From assembly GCA_963281155.1 (NCBI GenBank), contig CAUJLY010000003.1:1984001-2048000 (forward strand): a stretch of DNA of 64,000 bases, in the 5' to 3' direction. Position numbers and translations under genes: made by a program. Numbering within the stretch: position 1 is the stretch's first letter; each line of letters begins with the position of its first letter. The notes beneath the pieces were generated by a model. That model saw only the letters and a list, made by a program, of their open reading frames with translations. It ran no database searches and had not been told where the DNA came from. The DNA comes from Rhabditophanes sp. KR3021. Its lineage: Eukaryota > Nematoda > Chromadorea > Rhabditida > Alloionematidae. This document shows positions 11,206 to 23,612 of this stretch, piece after piece.

Positions 11206-12795
11206 TTAGACAGGACGAATTTTTCCTAGAACAATTGTCTTTTGCTTGTATGGAAAGTTTGAGTACAAAAAGACGGCTACTAAGATAATTAACGTCCCGA
11301 TGACAAACAAATATGATGGCCATTTGTTGAAAAGGAAGATCGAAACAATTGAAGTCATAGCAATAACAAAACCAGAGGCAAAGCATTTGAGAATTGAACT
11401 AGCATGCTTTAACAGTAGGGCAACGATCAGACCGTGAACTCCAAATACAAATGAAACTGCAAATACCCATGTGTCGAAACCATTAAAGAGCCCTCCGTTG
11501 GTAATTTGGTCGTAGTCGGTGATCTAGAAAGGTTGTAATTAATGAAATAATCAATTCAAACTAACCATTGCCAGACACAATAAAAGTGGAATTGAAAATA
11601 CTGCTAGCTGAAAGTTTCTAGTCCACAGTGAGAGAGTTGAATTTTTGAACATTTTTTCAAGGTAAATTCCGGTGAAACCAGACAGTATGGATGCAATCAA
11701 AACCATAATAAGGCCAATTATTCCTGGGGATAAATTAAGTGGATTTGGAAGAGGATAGTAAGGAGTCGTTGTAGAGAGGAAGACAGTCGTTCCTTCCACA
11801 CTCGAGGCTGTCGTAGTATTATTTTCCACTACGCCAGCAGCTTTTTTTTCTACTTTCCATTGCACTAAAATAATCCCAAAAATCAAAACAACCATCGAAC
11901 TCCATTGCACCAGCGAAAGTCTTTTCTTTAACAATAAAACAGCAAACAAAGCTGTGGTCAATATTTTTATTTGTTGTGTCACCAACAAAAGGGTAGCATC
12001 CAAGTAACTAATAGAATAATAGTAGAGTAAATTCTGAAAAACATAACATGCTGAAGCTACACTTGCTTTCAGGCATTCTCGCCATTCGATCACAGTTCCT
12101 ACATAAATCAGCTTAAGGGCTTTTTTTACAGACTTTGATTCCCATGATAGAAAAATTACGGAAAGGCCAATTTTTACAAGCTCGCCCACAAACAATGCCG
12201 CCGGAGCTGCGTACATGACCTTGACATCTCGGAATCTGACATATCGCAGCAGGCAAACAGATAAAGTTGAGTGGAAGACGAAGAAGATGAGAGTTAATGA
12301 TTTCATTGAAACTAAACAAGAACCATAGTTTGTCATTATTAGTAACTAATTGGGTAAAACATACATATTGATTCTGCCTTCACATCATCTATCTTCCCCT
12401 CCTTAGGACCAATTTCCTCATCGAAGACTGAAGGACACGATTTGCTAGGATGATCACAACTAGTTAACATGGTAGCGTTGGCTGACTGTGGTCGATGATG
12501 ATACTTTTCATCTCTTTTAAGTTGCCCCCCATTTAAACCTGATTTATGTTCATCACTTGAAGGTACTACTAAAAAAGTAGAAGGAAATGTTGTTTTACTG
12601 CTTTTTGGGGTGCTAGTTGAGGCTGGACTTGGCATGCTGCTAATTAATAACGTCTTCATAGTTGTGGCGTCTCCAGAGGAGGTATCGAACAGGCGATCAT
12701 AAAAATTCTAAATAAATTATTTAATTATATCTTTAATTAAGGGGAAAATTTACATTTTTCAAAAGGTGAAGACCCCGCATTATCTTGTGAGTCAT
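11206..12795 (-). CDS. SLC35A-type nucleotide-sugar transporter
   Basis: Golgi transporter of the SLC35A family (UDP-galactose/UDP-GlcNAc/CMP-sialate type), exchanging nucleotide sugar for nucleotide monophosphate. Minus-strand exons 12754-12795, 12365-12707, 11566-12311 and 11206-11523 join in frame to 482 residues. The transporter core starts at about residue 130 (SMKSLTLIFFVFHS) and shows the multi-span pattern with family motifs (VASACYVFQNLLYYYS, LDATLLLVTQQIKILTTA, LSGFTGIYLEKMFK, SLWTRNFQLA). The loop before GIYLEK is Thr-rich. Oddly, a Ser/Pro/Thr-rich region of about 130 residues precedes the first span, where most relatives begin almost directly with it. Start choice: the upstream exons keep the frame across canonical introns; a shorter form starting at the internal Met is possible. 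The substrate cannot be told from sequence. Confidence 0.88.
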
Positions 12796-14170
12796 TTTAG
12801 ACGAACGAATTTTGGATGGTACAAATGGAGTAGAAACAATTCCCAGCTCACACCTTTCGGATTAACTCAATTAGATATAACAAATATGACTAATATCTCT
12901 TTTTTGTATCTCTCCATATGCATACACAAAGGACTGAATTATTATTTTACACTATTATCTGTGTAAATTTGCTCAAATATCGTCCATAAAGGTAATTTGT
13001 GCTGATATCGATACCAAAAACTTTATAACGACGTCATAATAGTTCAATATTATGATTATTTATACATTACTGACTGATCATATTTTATTCTCAATACATT
13101 TATAGATATGTCAATGTATGTGAATATATATACAATTATGTATATTTATTATTATTTTTGTTTGTTGTTTTGATATAGAAAAACGACACAAAAGTGAATA
13201 TTCTGTACTCCGAAGTGTGACTGAAAATTTATAAATTATGGAAAGTTAATTACTTAATTAAAAGACTATTAAGTGACTATTATTTGACATATAAGGGAAA
13301 CTTCTTCGAACTATTTTTTATAATCATTATCTACTAGCTTTTTAATTTTAACAAATAAAGGAAATAAATAACAGGGTTATTTTGATTTTGTTGTTGTCTG
13401 ATCATAAAACACAACTTTTGTAGTATATAAATTATATTCTTTGTTTCTTTTGAATGTTTTACATATAGTAATCTTTAATGACTCAGGTATGTAGAGTCAA
13501 CATATTCAACTAATAACAAAGGAGAAGTAACTTATTCAAGCAATTAAAGAGGAGGCCTAATTTATTCAAGCAATTAAAAAGGAGAGTAAACTTATTCAAC
13601 TGGAACGCATCCAATAAAATGGCTTTTTGATTATCAAACAAAAATCTTAATAAAGATCTCTCCCATTCTTTATGCGATACTGCTAATGTGATTTTGTTCA
13701 AAGGAAAATGGTACTGATGGGGTCGAAGGAACGAATATTTATGTGTTGTTAAGAGTCAAAAATATACAATAAACACAATCTAAATATGTATCTATGCATA
13801 CAGATAACAACATGATAGGAATGATTTTGAGAATGTGATCATCTTTCACAGTCATTCTCTATTTTAAAATTATACATTTTCTCCCATACATCTAAAAAAG
13901 ATTTTTGGGCCCACGTTAATGCTCGGCGTCTTGTGTAAATAAAGGTAAAGCTGTGGTATATAGGTTTTGACAAATAAAGACTGATAGTGTCATTTCATGA
14001 ATCACAGCCAAAAATTAGGTAATAACTTTACATCCAACATTTAATATTCACTATCGCAAACTGATTTTCCTATTTATTAGTTTTTGGCGACTAAAGTTGT
14101 TGATGCTAAAAGGTCCTTTGATTGCTGATCTACAAAATAATACACACCCATACATAACTATAATCTTAAT
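12796..14170. other. Intergenic, divergent promoters
   Basis: About 1.4 kb between the transporter (-) and the neurexin-like gene (+) holds only a short tandem repeat (13531-13600) and AT-rich sequence. An open frame at 12766-12966 overlaps the transporter's first exon on the other strand and looks like chance. Confidence 0.5.
13531..13600. repeat. Short tandem repeat, 30-bp period
   Basis: CTTATTCAAGCAATTAAA and a GGAG-containing spacer occur at 13531 and again, with one change, at 13561, with the start of a third unit at 13591. Confidence 0.8.
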
Positions 14171-17100
14171 ATGAAGTATAGGTTGTTAATTTCTATATTC
14201 TTAATTGGGTACGCTTATTCTACCTACTCGCAACTAAACTCGGTCCAATTAACGAAACCAATCACATGTTATCCTCTTGAGGATCGGCAGACAATACTAG
14301 AATTCGAGACAATTAACCTCAACTCCGGTAACAAAAGTTTCAATTTTGAGATTATTTTTGAAAAGAACAAAGTCGGGGAATTAGGCGAAATTATAATTAC
14401 AAGATACTTTGAAAAAAAACACAAAAGTGAATATATTCTAGTCATAACTATTGGTCTAAATTCAATAAATATTTTGTTTCACGAAAATGGGTCCAAAAGA
14501 AATTTAAGTTCACTTGGCATTGGTATCCATGGTTACGATCCTACCCTACATATTTTATTCGATTTCAAACTTAATAAATTTAAAGCTCGGGTAGGGGATG
14601 AGAGTGTAGAGACCAATCTAGAGCAGTCTGCGGAAAACTTTGTCAATTCGGAGGTTTCTTTGAAACTAGGAAACCACAATGAAGGGAATGCATTTGTTGG
14701 CGAAGTTGACATCAAGACATTTTTAGTCGATGGCCAGGAACAATTATTAACCAAGGGAATTTTTAGAGACGGAAGATGTAATCGTCTTCACCATTATGCT
14801 GACAACTATGAATCCCAAAATAAACATTGTTCATATAGTGGAACAGTAGCTTGTTCAAATAACGGAGGAACTTGCAAAAAAGACAACGAAAACCTTGAAT
14901 TCTGTATCTGTGCTACGGATTACATTGGAAAATACTGTCAATTTACGGAACTACCACGCTCTTGCGCCCAAATAAAGCAATCCTACGGAGTTCACAAAAT
15001 CGACCTCGACGGTGGAGGTTCTCCCGAGCATGCTACTTTTGTCGAATGTGCTTCAAATTCAACAACAATTGTCTCCCACAATCTTTCTCCTGATACAACA
15101 ATTAGGGGGGGTGGGAAAGCAGAAGGACTTATTGTAAACATTAATTACAAACTATTTAATGATCACCAATTAAAATTGTTGATTGATAGGTCTGCTTATT
15201 GCGAGCAGGAAGTAACTTATAAATGTACCGGGTATGCTCCACTTGGATTTACCAAAAATTTAACCTGGTTTGGGGGTGTAATGTCGGGGTTGCGGATTCA
15301 TTCACTGAATGGAAAAGTTGAGGGCGAATGTCCATGTAGAAGTGGTGGATGTACTAAGGAAGAATTGGTTTGTAATTGCCATGGTAGTGATGGGATTGAT
15401 AAGGGTTTGTTTGTCAATGAACAATCTGGTATCAATGAGATTGTTGCTCGTATTCCGTATCCAGTTAACGATGTTACCGGCTTGGGAATGATGACTCTTG
15501 GACCATTAAAGTGTATGGGCGATAAAGGTCATGCTAATGATTATTCTGCTACTTTCAAAAAAGATAACACTTTTTTTGAAATAGAAGAACATTACCAAAA
15601 TCATCTTGAATTTCAATTTAGAACCGGTCAAAAAGACATTAACCAGTTTTACAAGTTTACACTATTAGAGGGTGAAATATCGTTATCCATAGCAGATGGA
15701 GATGTACTTGTTGTGTCAACAACAATCGGTGATCATACCAGTGAACTGACAAGATTACCAACAAAGTTTATAGTAAATGACTTGGCATGGCATACAATAA
15801 TAATCGAAATTTATGAACCAGAAGTTAGGATATCCATAGATGATACATTAATCCTCCTATCAATAAACTTGTTTCACCGGATTTACAAAGATGTACTAGT
15901 GGATACTACAAAATTCACTAATAAACATGTGTTCGGGAATTATTTGGGTTGCATAAGAGGAATTTATTTTGACAATAAATTGCTTAAGCCATCTCATTTT
16001 TATGGATCTATTTTTGGTGGAGACACTATTGAAGCAGGTTGCCCATACTTGTGCGGTGATAATAAATGTCAACAAGATTCCACATGCATTGAACATTTTA
16101 GTATTGGAACGTCAACATGTAACTGTGCCAACACATTTATTCATTACGGTGAGAGATGCGAAAACAACTTTAACCATAATTCAGAAATTAGTTTGTCAAA
16201 CAAAGATACTAGTTATGTGGGCTTTGAAAAATACAATGCTTATGACGTTATTAGCTCAACCGTGGTCTTGTCGTTTAGGACAGATCAAAGGGAAGGTATT
16301 CTCTTCTTTACGGTTGACCAGAATAGAAATTTCTTGCAAATACATTTGGCTGATGAATTCAATATCAAATTAACCTTCAATAGTGGAAAAGATCAGCACC
16401 AGTGTAATATTGAGGCTGATAATGATGAATTTTCGAATATGGAGTGGCATCAGTTAGTCTTGAAATCTACAAATGACAAGATTACCTTGTTAATTGATAA
16501 TAGTGTCTGTACTATTAATATTAAGCGAAAACTCGAAGTAACTCCAATTCCTAATTTTATGAATGCCTTCGACAATATTGTTATTCCTCCCATTGCGCCA
16601 GGTCAAGCCTCAACCTCTGATTACTCAGTCATTTTTGTCGGCGGAGTTCCCACTAGAAATAACATTTCCCCATCAAATTTAGGGCCCATTTATACAAGTT
16701 CGCTTCCTTCTCTTATGGGTTGTTTTAGGGGATTCGCCATTGACAACAATCAGCTCAATTTAAGAACGGCAGACTTGAAAACTTCAGATGGTACTTCTGT
16801 TTATGATACGTGTACCGTAAATTGTGAATCAGTTAGTTGCAAGAATGGCGGACATTGTCAAATTGATTGGCCTAACCACAGAAAAGAATCTGATATGAAA
16901 CCAACTTGTGATTGTTCCAAAACTAGTTTTGATGGGTTTGATTGTACCCAAGATTTGTCCATTGCGTTTAATGGATCTGAATATGCTTTCTCATTTTTGA
17001 TGAACAACATTCCTGATACATTCATTTGGGATGAAAGTAAATTGCAAGTATTTTCATTTTCCTTTGCAACGAATAAAAGTTTGAGTGATGAACAGATGAT

Positions 17101-18208
17101 CCAATTAGTTTCTATAAACTTCAGCAATGGAAAAGTGTTTAGAATTTTTGTATATGATGACAACATCAGAGCTTCATATAATCGGACACCTGTTATATTC
17201 AATGGCCACTTCAATGATGGATATAGACATTTCGTCCAAATAATAGCCAATCAAAAATCGAACACTTTTACAATGATTATTGATGATCAAAGGAAGGTTC
17301 TTCCATTTAGTGAAATAAACTTTACTAAAAGTGAAAACTACAACTTCGGAAATGTTTCTACTGACATTTCCGCACAATTAGGATATGTTGTTCCTTATGA
17401 AGGGTATATCTCAAATATTGACATTAACTATCACAAACAAGCACACTACAAGCCAATCCAATATCTTGCAATTGAAGAATCAAAGTATCATAAAGACATC
17501 CTGACGGTTCTACCGGAGGGAAGTACTTTTCAAACTTCTTATAGACCCGAATTCAAGGTTATTGATGTTCCTGCTGAAAGGCAAAATACCTTAGAATTCC
17601 CAGAATGGAATGAACCTCTGTTGATGACTAATTATATTGAAGATGGTCAAACTGATTTACCACCAGACAAGCATTGGTGGACACCATGGCTTTGGGCAAT
17701 TTTGTTAATTTTACTTTTGGTTATAATTTTAATAATCATTTGTTGCGTTGGGGTGTGCTTAAAAAGAGAACCACATGTTTCTTCATTTGCTAATCGCCCA
17801 GATTATGATAAGCCAAAAACGTCACTTCCTACAAATGTTACTTACATTCCAATGGAGCAGCCAACTAATTCCCCTCAATATCATCAAAGTAATTTCAAAG
17901 AAAATTACGTCTTACCAGAACCTTCCGAAGATCTGGAACAAATTCAACCTTTGCGTTCAAAGGTAAGTTAATTAAAATAGTTGGGCTTAGTAGTATAAAA
18001 TCTTTAGCCTTCCACAACGACCATTAATACCCAATTATATTTTACTGCTCAGGAATCATTTGACTCACTCTCAGACTTTCCAATCTCAATAAACTCCAAG
18101 AAGAGCCGGCCTGTTTCAGGTGTGACCGAAGATGGAGATGATCCTGTCATCAGAATCACTGATTATGCAGAAGATAAAAACAGTATGATTTATAATAATG
18201 AAATTTAA
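14171..18208 (+). CDS. Neurexin/Caspr-like transmembrane receptor
   Basis: Type I cell-surface protein of the neurexin/contactin-associated (Caspr) group, which works in cell adhesion and junctions. Exons 14171-17962 and 18053-18208 give 1315 residues. Domains by eye: signal peptide (1-20); laminin G 1 (about 28-200); EGF 1 (about 219-255); a fibrinogen-C-like region (SCAQIKQSYGVHKIDLDGGG, about 263-446); laminin G 2 (about 463-613); EGF 2 (627-661); laminin G 3 (673-863); EGF 3 (885-925); laminin G 4 (933-1077); one membrane span (about 1173-1197); and a roughly 115-residue cytosolic tail. The fibrinogen-like module between EGF and laminin G is typical of Caspr rather than neurexin; there is no N-terminal discoidin domain. 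The C. elegans counterparts would be ITX-1 or NLR-1; I cannot choose between them. It ends 84 bp from the convergent gamma-tubulin complex gene. Confidence 0.9.
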
Positions 18209-18292
18209 AGATATTCCGTAATATTGCATTTATTAATAAAATATACACTTACAACTAAACTTTATTACATATGTTAGATGATTTACAATTGT

Positions 18293-20281
18293 TTAATATA
18301 ATGTTTTTTGGCTAATTACTTGCCCGATCATTGCGTAGAAGTTTTTTCGTTCCCCGTTAAATAAACCAGAGGGGCATTCTTTAATTATATTGTCTGCAAT
18401 AACATCAAGTTTTCCTAAGAATATTGAGAGGTAGGAAGTAATTTCACGTTCAGTAGATACAATTTCCACAGGTGATAACGAGGATGAAGCAAACCCTATC
18501 CTTGCCAGGGTATTCTTCAATAATCCCAAAAAATCATTACAAAAGCATAAAGCTTCTAAGATCGACATAAAAGCATTTCTTGATTTATCATCCAGAAATA
18601 GATCTTCTTTTAATTGACGCAAGAAATTTGAAAAGAGTGTAATTAGATCATCCATTGATTGCTGAGTCTTGATTTCTTTTTCAAAAGCATTCGTATGCAA
18701 AGGAATAATATAACCGAAAACATGGTAGTGACATCGCCTCAAAAATAAATTAAGCCACGAATAAGCTCTTCTGAAATGCATCATCAATCTAAACATTGGA
18801 TAGTCATCGGAATAAATGTCGTTTGTTCTTCGAACCTCCCTGCATCCATTTCGAATATCATCGTACACTTCATCATACGCTTTACAAATTGATGCCAGAG
18901 AAATAGTTAATTTGAATATTTTTTGGAAACTATTCAAATGACTTTCATTGATGATAATTGAGATCGACAAAGATGCCTTGAAGTTTATTGAAACTGGTTC
19001 CATTATGCAGAAATTCAAGTTTGGAATGAAGAAAGTCACATTCTTTGACATAATTGAGCTGTGTGGATTTGTGTAAACTAACGTAGTGAAAGCAGGCCTC
19101 ACTTTTTGTGAGAAGAAATCACTTTGGTTCCCCATAAGATTACTCAAATCAAAGATAATGTTATCTTCTGTAATATTGAGACACTTCTCTAAATTGGTCA
19201 CGACTCCATCGCTAATCTTATAATTAGTTAGCAACAAGTATGATTTTATGATTTCCCAGTGTTCCATGAAGCGATCTTCCTTCATTAGATTATCCACGAT
19301 AAATTTGTTGGCGATAAGATGGATTTTTCTAATAGTTGAACTAAAGTGGGCGCGTTCTTTGATTTCATAAAAGATTCGAGGATTGTTCAATACACTGGTT
19401 GATTCCTGCATCAATTTCACATTCTCCTTAAACTTGGTTGTATAATTTGATTCTTGCAAGAAGAGCTGAGCTTTTCCAATAGACAGCAATTCATTAAACA
19501 CGTCATCCATATACTTAAGCGAAACAGGAAACAATTTGAATTTAGGATACACCCACTCCCTCCACTTTCTACAATCTGGAATTTCACTCCTTTTGGAAAA
19601 CATCCATTGCTTGTTGTGAACGGGTAACGTACCATACAACAGCCAGTCTTGCAGTTGTAGCGAGAATTTGCAATACAAAGCATCAAGAATTAATTGAAGT
19701 GTATTTGATTCCCAGGTATTCTTAATTTTCATTGTAAATTCGATGTAGACATCATTTAAAATATGCATTCCGGCTTTTTCATGAAGCTTTAGGAATAATT
19801 GCAAACTGTAGTCGATCCTTCCTTGCCATAGTAGAGAGAATTGAGTCAGGGCATCTATATTGACTTCAGTGGGTAATTCGCAAAGATATCCTTGTACGCA
19901 ATGCTCAATTATTTGATTATTGAACACAACTGCCACCGAGTCCTTTAAATTTATCTCTGTAGACATACACTTTTCGTGAATAGTTCCAAACAAAGCCGCT
20001 GTTTCGAGTACATGGTTTATTTGCCCTAAATCAACAACAGACAAATGAAAGACCTCCAAATAAGACGGTTTAATTGTAAAAGCAGGACAGTAACTTCGTA
20101 ATTTTGTATGGTAATTCACCTTCTCTACTTGGGAACGATAAATGTTTTCCGCATTTCCTCCTTTCAGCAAATCTAGTATTTCCTCATATAATTGGTTGGT
20201 TGAGAAAGTGTTTATGCCCGATACGAAAGATTCAGACACTATCTTTTCATTTTGAATAGGAAAATAGGGCTTGATTAACAT
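18293..20281 (-). CDS. Gamma-tubulin complex component (Spc97/Spc98 family)
   Basis: Member of the GCP family that binds gamma-tubulin and nucleates microtubules at centrosomes. One open frame gives 662 residues from ATG 20281 (MLIKPYFPIQNEK). N-terminal grip-1-like sequence includes FSLLWQGRIDYSLQLFLKLH and the family hallmark LQLQDWLLYGTLPVHNKQWMF, with the grip-2-like region to the C-terminus (FRRAYSWLNLFLRRCHYHVF). The frame stays open about 50 nt upstream of the ATG to possible acceptors at 20317-20335, so a further 5' exon cannot be excluded; 662 residues is short for GCP2/3 but fits GCP4 or nematode GIP proteins. Confidence 0.75.
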   Translation of the reverse strand: MLIKPYFPIQNEKIVSESFVSGINTFSTNQLYEEILDLLKGGNAENIYRSQVEKVNYHTKLRSYCPAFTIKPSYLEVFHLSVVDLGQINHVLETAALFGTIHEKCMSTEINLKDSVAVVFNNQIIEHCVQGYLCELPTEVNIDALTQFSLLWQGRIDYSLQLFLKLHEKAGMHILNDVYIEFTMKIKNTWESNTLQLILDALYCKFSLQLQDWLLYGTLPVHNKQWMFSKRSEIPDCRKWREWVYPKFKLFPVSLKYMDDVFNELLSIGKAQLFLQESNYTTKFKENVKLMQESTSVLNNPRIFYEIKERAHFSSTIRKIHLIANKFIVDNLMKEDRFMEHWEIIKSYLLLTNYKISDGVVTNLEKCLNITEDNIIFDLSNLMGNQSDFFSQKVRPAFTTLVYTNPHSSIMSKNVTFFIPNLNFCIMEPVSINFKASLSISIIINESHLNSFQKIFKLTISLASICKAYDEVYDDIRNGCREVRRTNDIYSDDYPMFRLMMHFRRAYSWLNLFLRRCHYHVFGYIIPLHTNAFEKEIKTQQSMDDLITLFSNFLRQLKEDLFLDDKSRNAFMSILEALCFCNDFLGLLKNTLARIGFASSSLSPVEIVSTEREITSYLSIFLGKLDVIADNIIKECPSGLFNGERKNFYAMIGQVISQKTLY

Positions 20282-21464
20282 GCTATTAATGCAAACAATA
20301 TAGTACTGCAGTAGAAAATTTAAATGCTGCAATTGTGAATGGAAAGATGTTGGAATATAGTTTACTCTGAACAGATGTTAATTTTTAAAGTTCACAGAAC
20401 AGCAACTATTCAATTCAATAAATTAATCAGCACTAGATAATAGACTCGCAAAATGATACAAGAAACGAGCATACAATAACTATTTTCTTAATTGAGTAAA
20501 CTAATTTGGATACAAATAATTCAAAAAGAAGCAATCGAATTATGAAAAGTTAGTATTTATTTTTTTAAAATCATGAGCGTCTTTTGTATTTATGCACTTT
20601 ATAAAATTAAATACAAAAAGCCCAAATACACATATAAATTTAGGTATTAACCAGCAACCTTAAATCTCATGGTCTTTTGGATCTTCTTCTCCACTCCAGC
20701 ATAATATGTTGTTATCAAAAGTAGCAACAGAAACCGTGTGTAATTTACTGGACCACCTTCAATCTAAACCACCTTTTGTGCTCCAACTAAAACAATTAAT
20801 ACATGTCAATATCAGCAGAAAACTTACTAATTAACATTATCACATACAGAAAAATGTGATAATCCGTTAATAGCACAAACGTTACTTTCTAAAACTACAA
20901 TCGACACATTAAGAATTCTTATTGGTAATTCAAATAAAAGTATTTCGGATTCGTATGTATAAATATCAAACCTAAAACGAATTTATGTAAATACATGGGA
21001 TTATTTAGAGTATCCTTACATTTTAATTTTACTACCATCATAACTTCCAAATATGAATGCTTTTCTACAAACAATTTCAGAAGCAAAAGCAACTGTGACA
21101 ACATTTAAATGTAGTGACTTTTGTAAATACTTTTTTGTTTAAATCGAAACTGACAGCTGAATTTTTATTTCCATTTCCACCAACTAAAATTGACATTATT
21201 TATTTTACGGCAAAAACTTATATAATATAAGTGCAGTCATATCGTAAAAATTAATTTTGAACTGATGATTCACCCATTTTGTGAATAAATCAAGCATCAT
21301 AATCTGATCTTTATTTTGGATAAAGCTTTCATTAAAAGGGTCAATAAGATTTTTAAATGAAAGAGAATCATTTCAGACTTATTCACGGAATTTAAGAATT
21401 TAATAGTAGGAAATGATGTTTTTAATGAAGTATTTATTTTCTAAGTAAGATAATTGTTTATAAA
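20282..21464. other. Intergenic with a small gene remnant
   Basis: About 1.2 kb. On the minus strand at 20660-20792 one frame reads STKGGLD, a TGA stop, then RWSSKLHTVSVATFDNNILC and WSGEEDPKDHEI, which looks like a fragment of a beta-propeller gene but is too short to name. The rest is AT-rich without a gene. Confidence 0.4.
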
Positions 21465-22982
21465 TTAGCATCCACAGAGTTGTTCGATTGACCCCCAGAT
21501 TCCAATCTTGATGGAGTAAACCTTGGTTTTTCTGGTTGCATAGTAGACAACGTAAGCGTTAATACGGGAAATGATTTCAGTGATTTTAAGTGCAGCTGTT
21601 GGGAAGGCAGTGTTGTCATTAATAACTTCAACAGTGAATTTAACACAGAAGTTCTTCCAGACGTTCTTTTCGGAGATAGTCCATCCCGTCATTTGAGTGG
21701 TGGAGCTAGTGTAGATGACTGAGAATCCACTGGCATCCACAGTCAATACATTTGAAGCAGCATGAGAACATCCTCCGCTGTAAGGTTCATAAATGGTAGT
21801 GGGAACTACTGTTGTGATAACTTCAGTGGTAGTAACGGCTTCAGTTGTTGTGATGGCTTCAGTTGTGGTAATAGACTCGGTAGTAGAAGGAGCAACGGTT
21901 GATGGGACAATGAGATACTCCTCTGGCCAGCAATTTTGGGACTCACAGAATAAGAACATGTTGATGAAATCTTCGAAACAGCCGAATTCAGCAGAGATTT
22001 GGAAGTTAAGGAGGATTTGTTTCAAGAAACCATAAGTCTTGCAGAAGATGTGGTATTCTTTCATGATCAGTTTCATCTTTTGTTGGATTGAAAGTCCTTC
22101 CATTTGAATAACGAAGGTCATTCTGTCGAGGAAAGCTTTGAGTGCTTGTCTTCCACTGGTTGAGATCACAATAGTAGTGTCTTTGACACAAGCCAACAGA
22201 GAATTGTACAAGAATGAAAGTGGGGATCCATTCAGCAAGACAGTGACTTGAGTGGCACGGTAATATTGGCAGGAGATTTCGAAGAAAGCTTCGAATGAAT
22301 AGAACCCTTCGATTTCAATTTCCATGAGGATGCTCTTGCATTCTGGGTAGTCGACGGTGAATTTTTGAATAAGGACGTAGATGTCAGTCATTCTGATGTT
22401 AATATCAATTTCAGTGTTGCTAAGTAATTGGAGGAGATATTCAATGAATAGATCAAAAGCAGCTTTATTTGGGAATAAATGTCTGTATTTTTGAAGACTA
22501 ATGATGATACTAAAGTTTCCAGATTCATTAACTTCAAGAACTGAATCGCATTTGTCGTCAGCAATTTGGACTCCGACTTGGAAAAGATCGGCGAAACATC
22601 CCCATGATCCAATCTGGAAGTACTTGAATTTAACTTGGAAGTGGCTGTATTTGAGGAAGAATTTCTTAATCTTGAATGAGGCGATTGAGACAATATCAAA
22701 TGAAGTGTAATTATTTGAAGAGAACAAAGTGAAGTTCAACTCAAAAATAAATTGGTTGAAGATCAAGATATCAGCAGGGTCAGTGAGTTGGGACGAGCAA
22801 TTGTAAAGAGATTCAATTAACATGCATTCTCCAGATGGCCCAGTTTCTTCAACAAGATCCTCAGAACAATCCTTTTGCTTTTTGTTTCTTTTCCCTTCAC
22901 TTGATCCAGAACTACTCGAGCTGCCACAATAGACAGTTGAAATAGCCAGAGCTAGGAGACAAACGAGAGCAAACTTTTGCAT
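21465..22982 (-). CDS. Secreted Cys-rich protein with Thr-rich linker, unknown function
   Basis: Single-exon minus-strand gene of 505 residues. A clear signal peptide (MQKFALVCLLALAISTVYC) is followed by a Ser-rich and basic stretch, then two long Cys-containing modules, a mucin-like linker of TTTEAITTTEAV type (about 373-395) and a C-terminal module. Three segments end in a similar motif: KYFQIGSWGCFADLF, NFQISAEFGCFEDF and SIKIGIWGSIEQLCGC, suggesting an internally repeated fold. Several NxS/T sites are present. I do not recognise a family; a nematode-specific secreted or extracellular matrix protein is an inference. The promoter side has a good ATG context (AACAATGCAA). Confidence 0.8.
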   Translation of the reverse strand: MQKFALVCLLALAISTVYCGSSSSSGSSEGKRNKKQKDCSEDLVEETGPSGECMLIESLYNCSSQLTDPADILIFNQFIFELNFTLFSSNNYTSFDIVSIASFKIKKFFLKYSHFQVKFKYFQIGSWGCFADLFQVGVQIADDKCDSVLEVNESGNFSIIISLQKYRHLFPNKAAFDLFIEYLLQLLSNTEIDINIRMTDIYVLIQKFTVDYPECKSILMEIEIEGFYSFEAFFEISCQYYRATQVTVLLNGSPLSFLYNSLLACVKDTTIVISTSGRQALKAFLDRMTFVIQMEGLSIQQKMKLIMKEYHIFCKTYGFLKQILLNFQISAEFGCFEDFINMFLFCESQNCWPEEYLIVPSTVAPSTTESITTTEAITTTEAVTTTEVITTVVPTTIYEPYSGGCSHAASNVLTVDASGFSVIYTSSTTQMTGWTISEKNVWKNFCVKFTVEVINDNTAFPTAALKITEIISRINAYVVYYATRKTKVYSIKIGIWGSIEQLCGC

Positions 22983-23612
22983 TGTTCCAACAAAATAAGT
23001 TGTGAAATAACATTATTTCGGTTGTTTATAAAGCAATCAAAAGGTTGTTTGTTTCAAGGATTATCAGCAATTTAATCGTATTTAGATTGAAATATGATTT
23101 AAATCAAATGCCACGTCTATAATTCACTTTATTGAACTAAACAAATATGTTTTAAACCTATTTAGAGTCATGCGAGTCTAGATTATAAGAAGTTTTTTAA
23201 TATGTCATATTCAATAGCATTAGAATAATTACATTAATTTGTTACCAAACAGAAGTTAGCTAAATGTTGAATTTAATTTAAGTAAGAACTCAACACAATG
23301 CTACATAATCTCTTGAAGAGTGCAAATTTGATATCAAAAACATGCCAGGATTGGACCACAGGTCAATATGAAGAACCTTTAATTGTACAATAAGAAACCT
23401 AATATAACTAGTTATACATAATAATATAAAATAATATAAAGAATTATGTACCTCTCATCCCTCGATTAGTTCAAAGGGCTTCTTTTAAATGTTGGTTTTT
23501 AAATATGTTATCGTTAGTAACAACACCAATAATTACGCCATCAAGATTTAGGCTATTTATAGTGTCTGATGTTATCGATCACCTCAAACAAGGATATAAT
23601 ATAGATTTTTAT
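22983..23612. other. Intergenic
   Basis: About 0.6 kb of AT-rich sequence between the secreted protein's start and the SL RNA gene 3' end; no gene seen. Confidence 0.5.

Noticed and set aside
21793..22035. Val/Thr-rich plus-strand frame
   Set aside because: It is the reverse of the Thr-rich linker repeats in the secreted protein gene.
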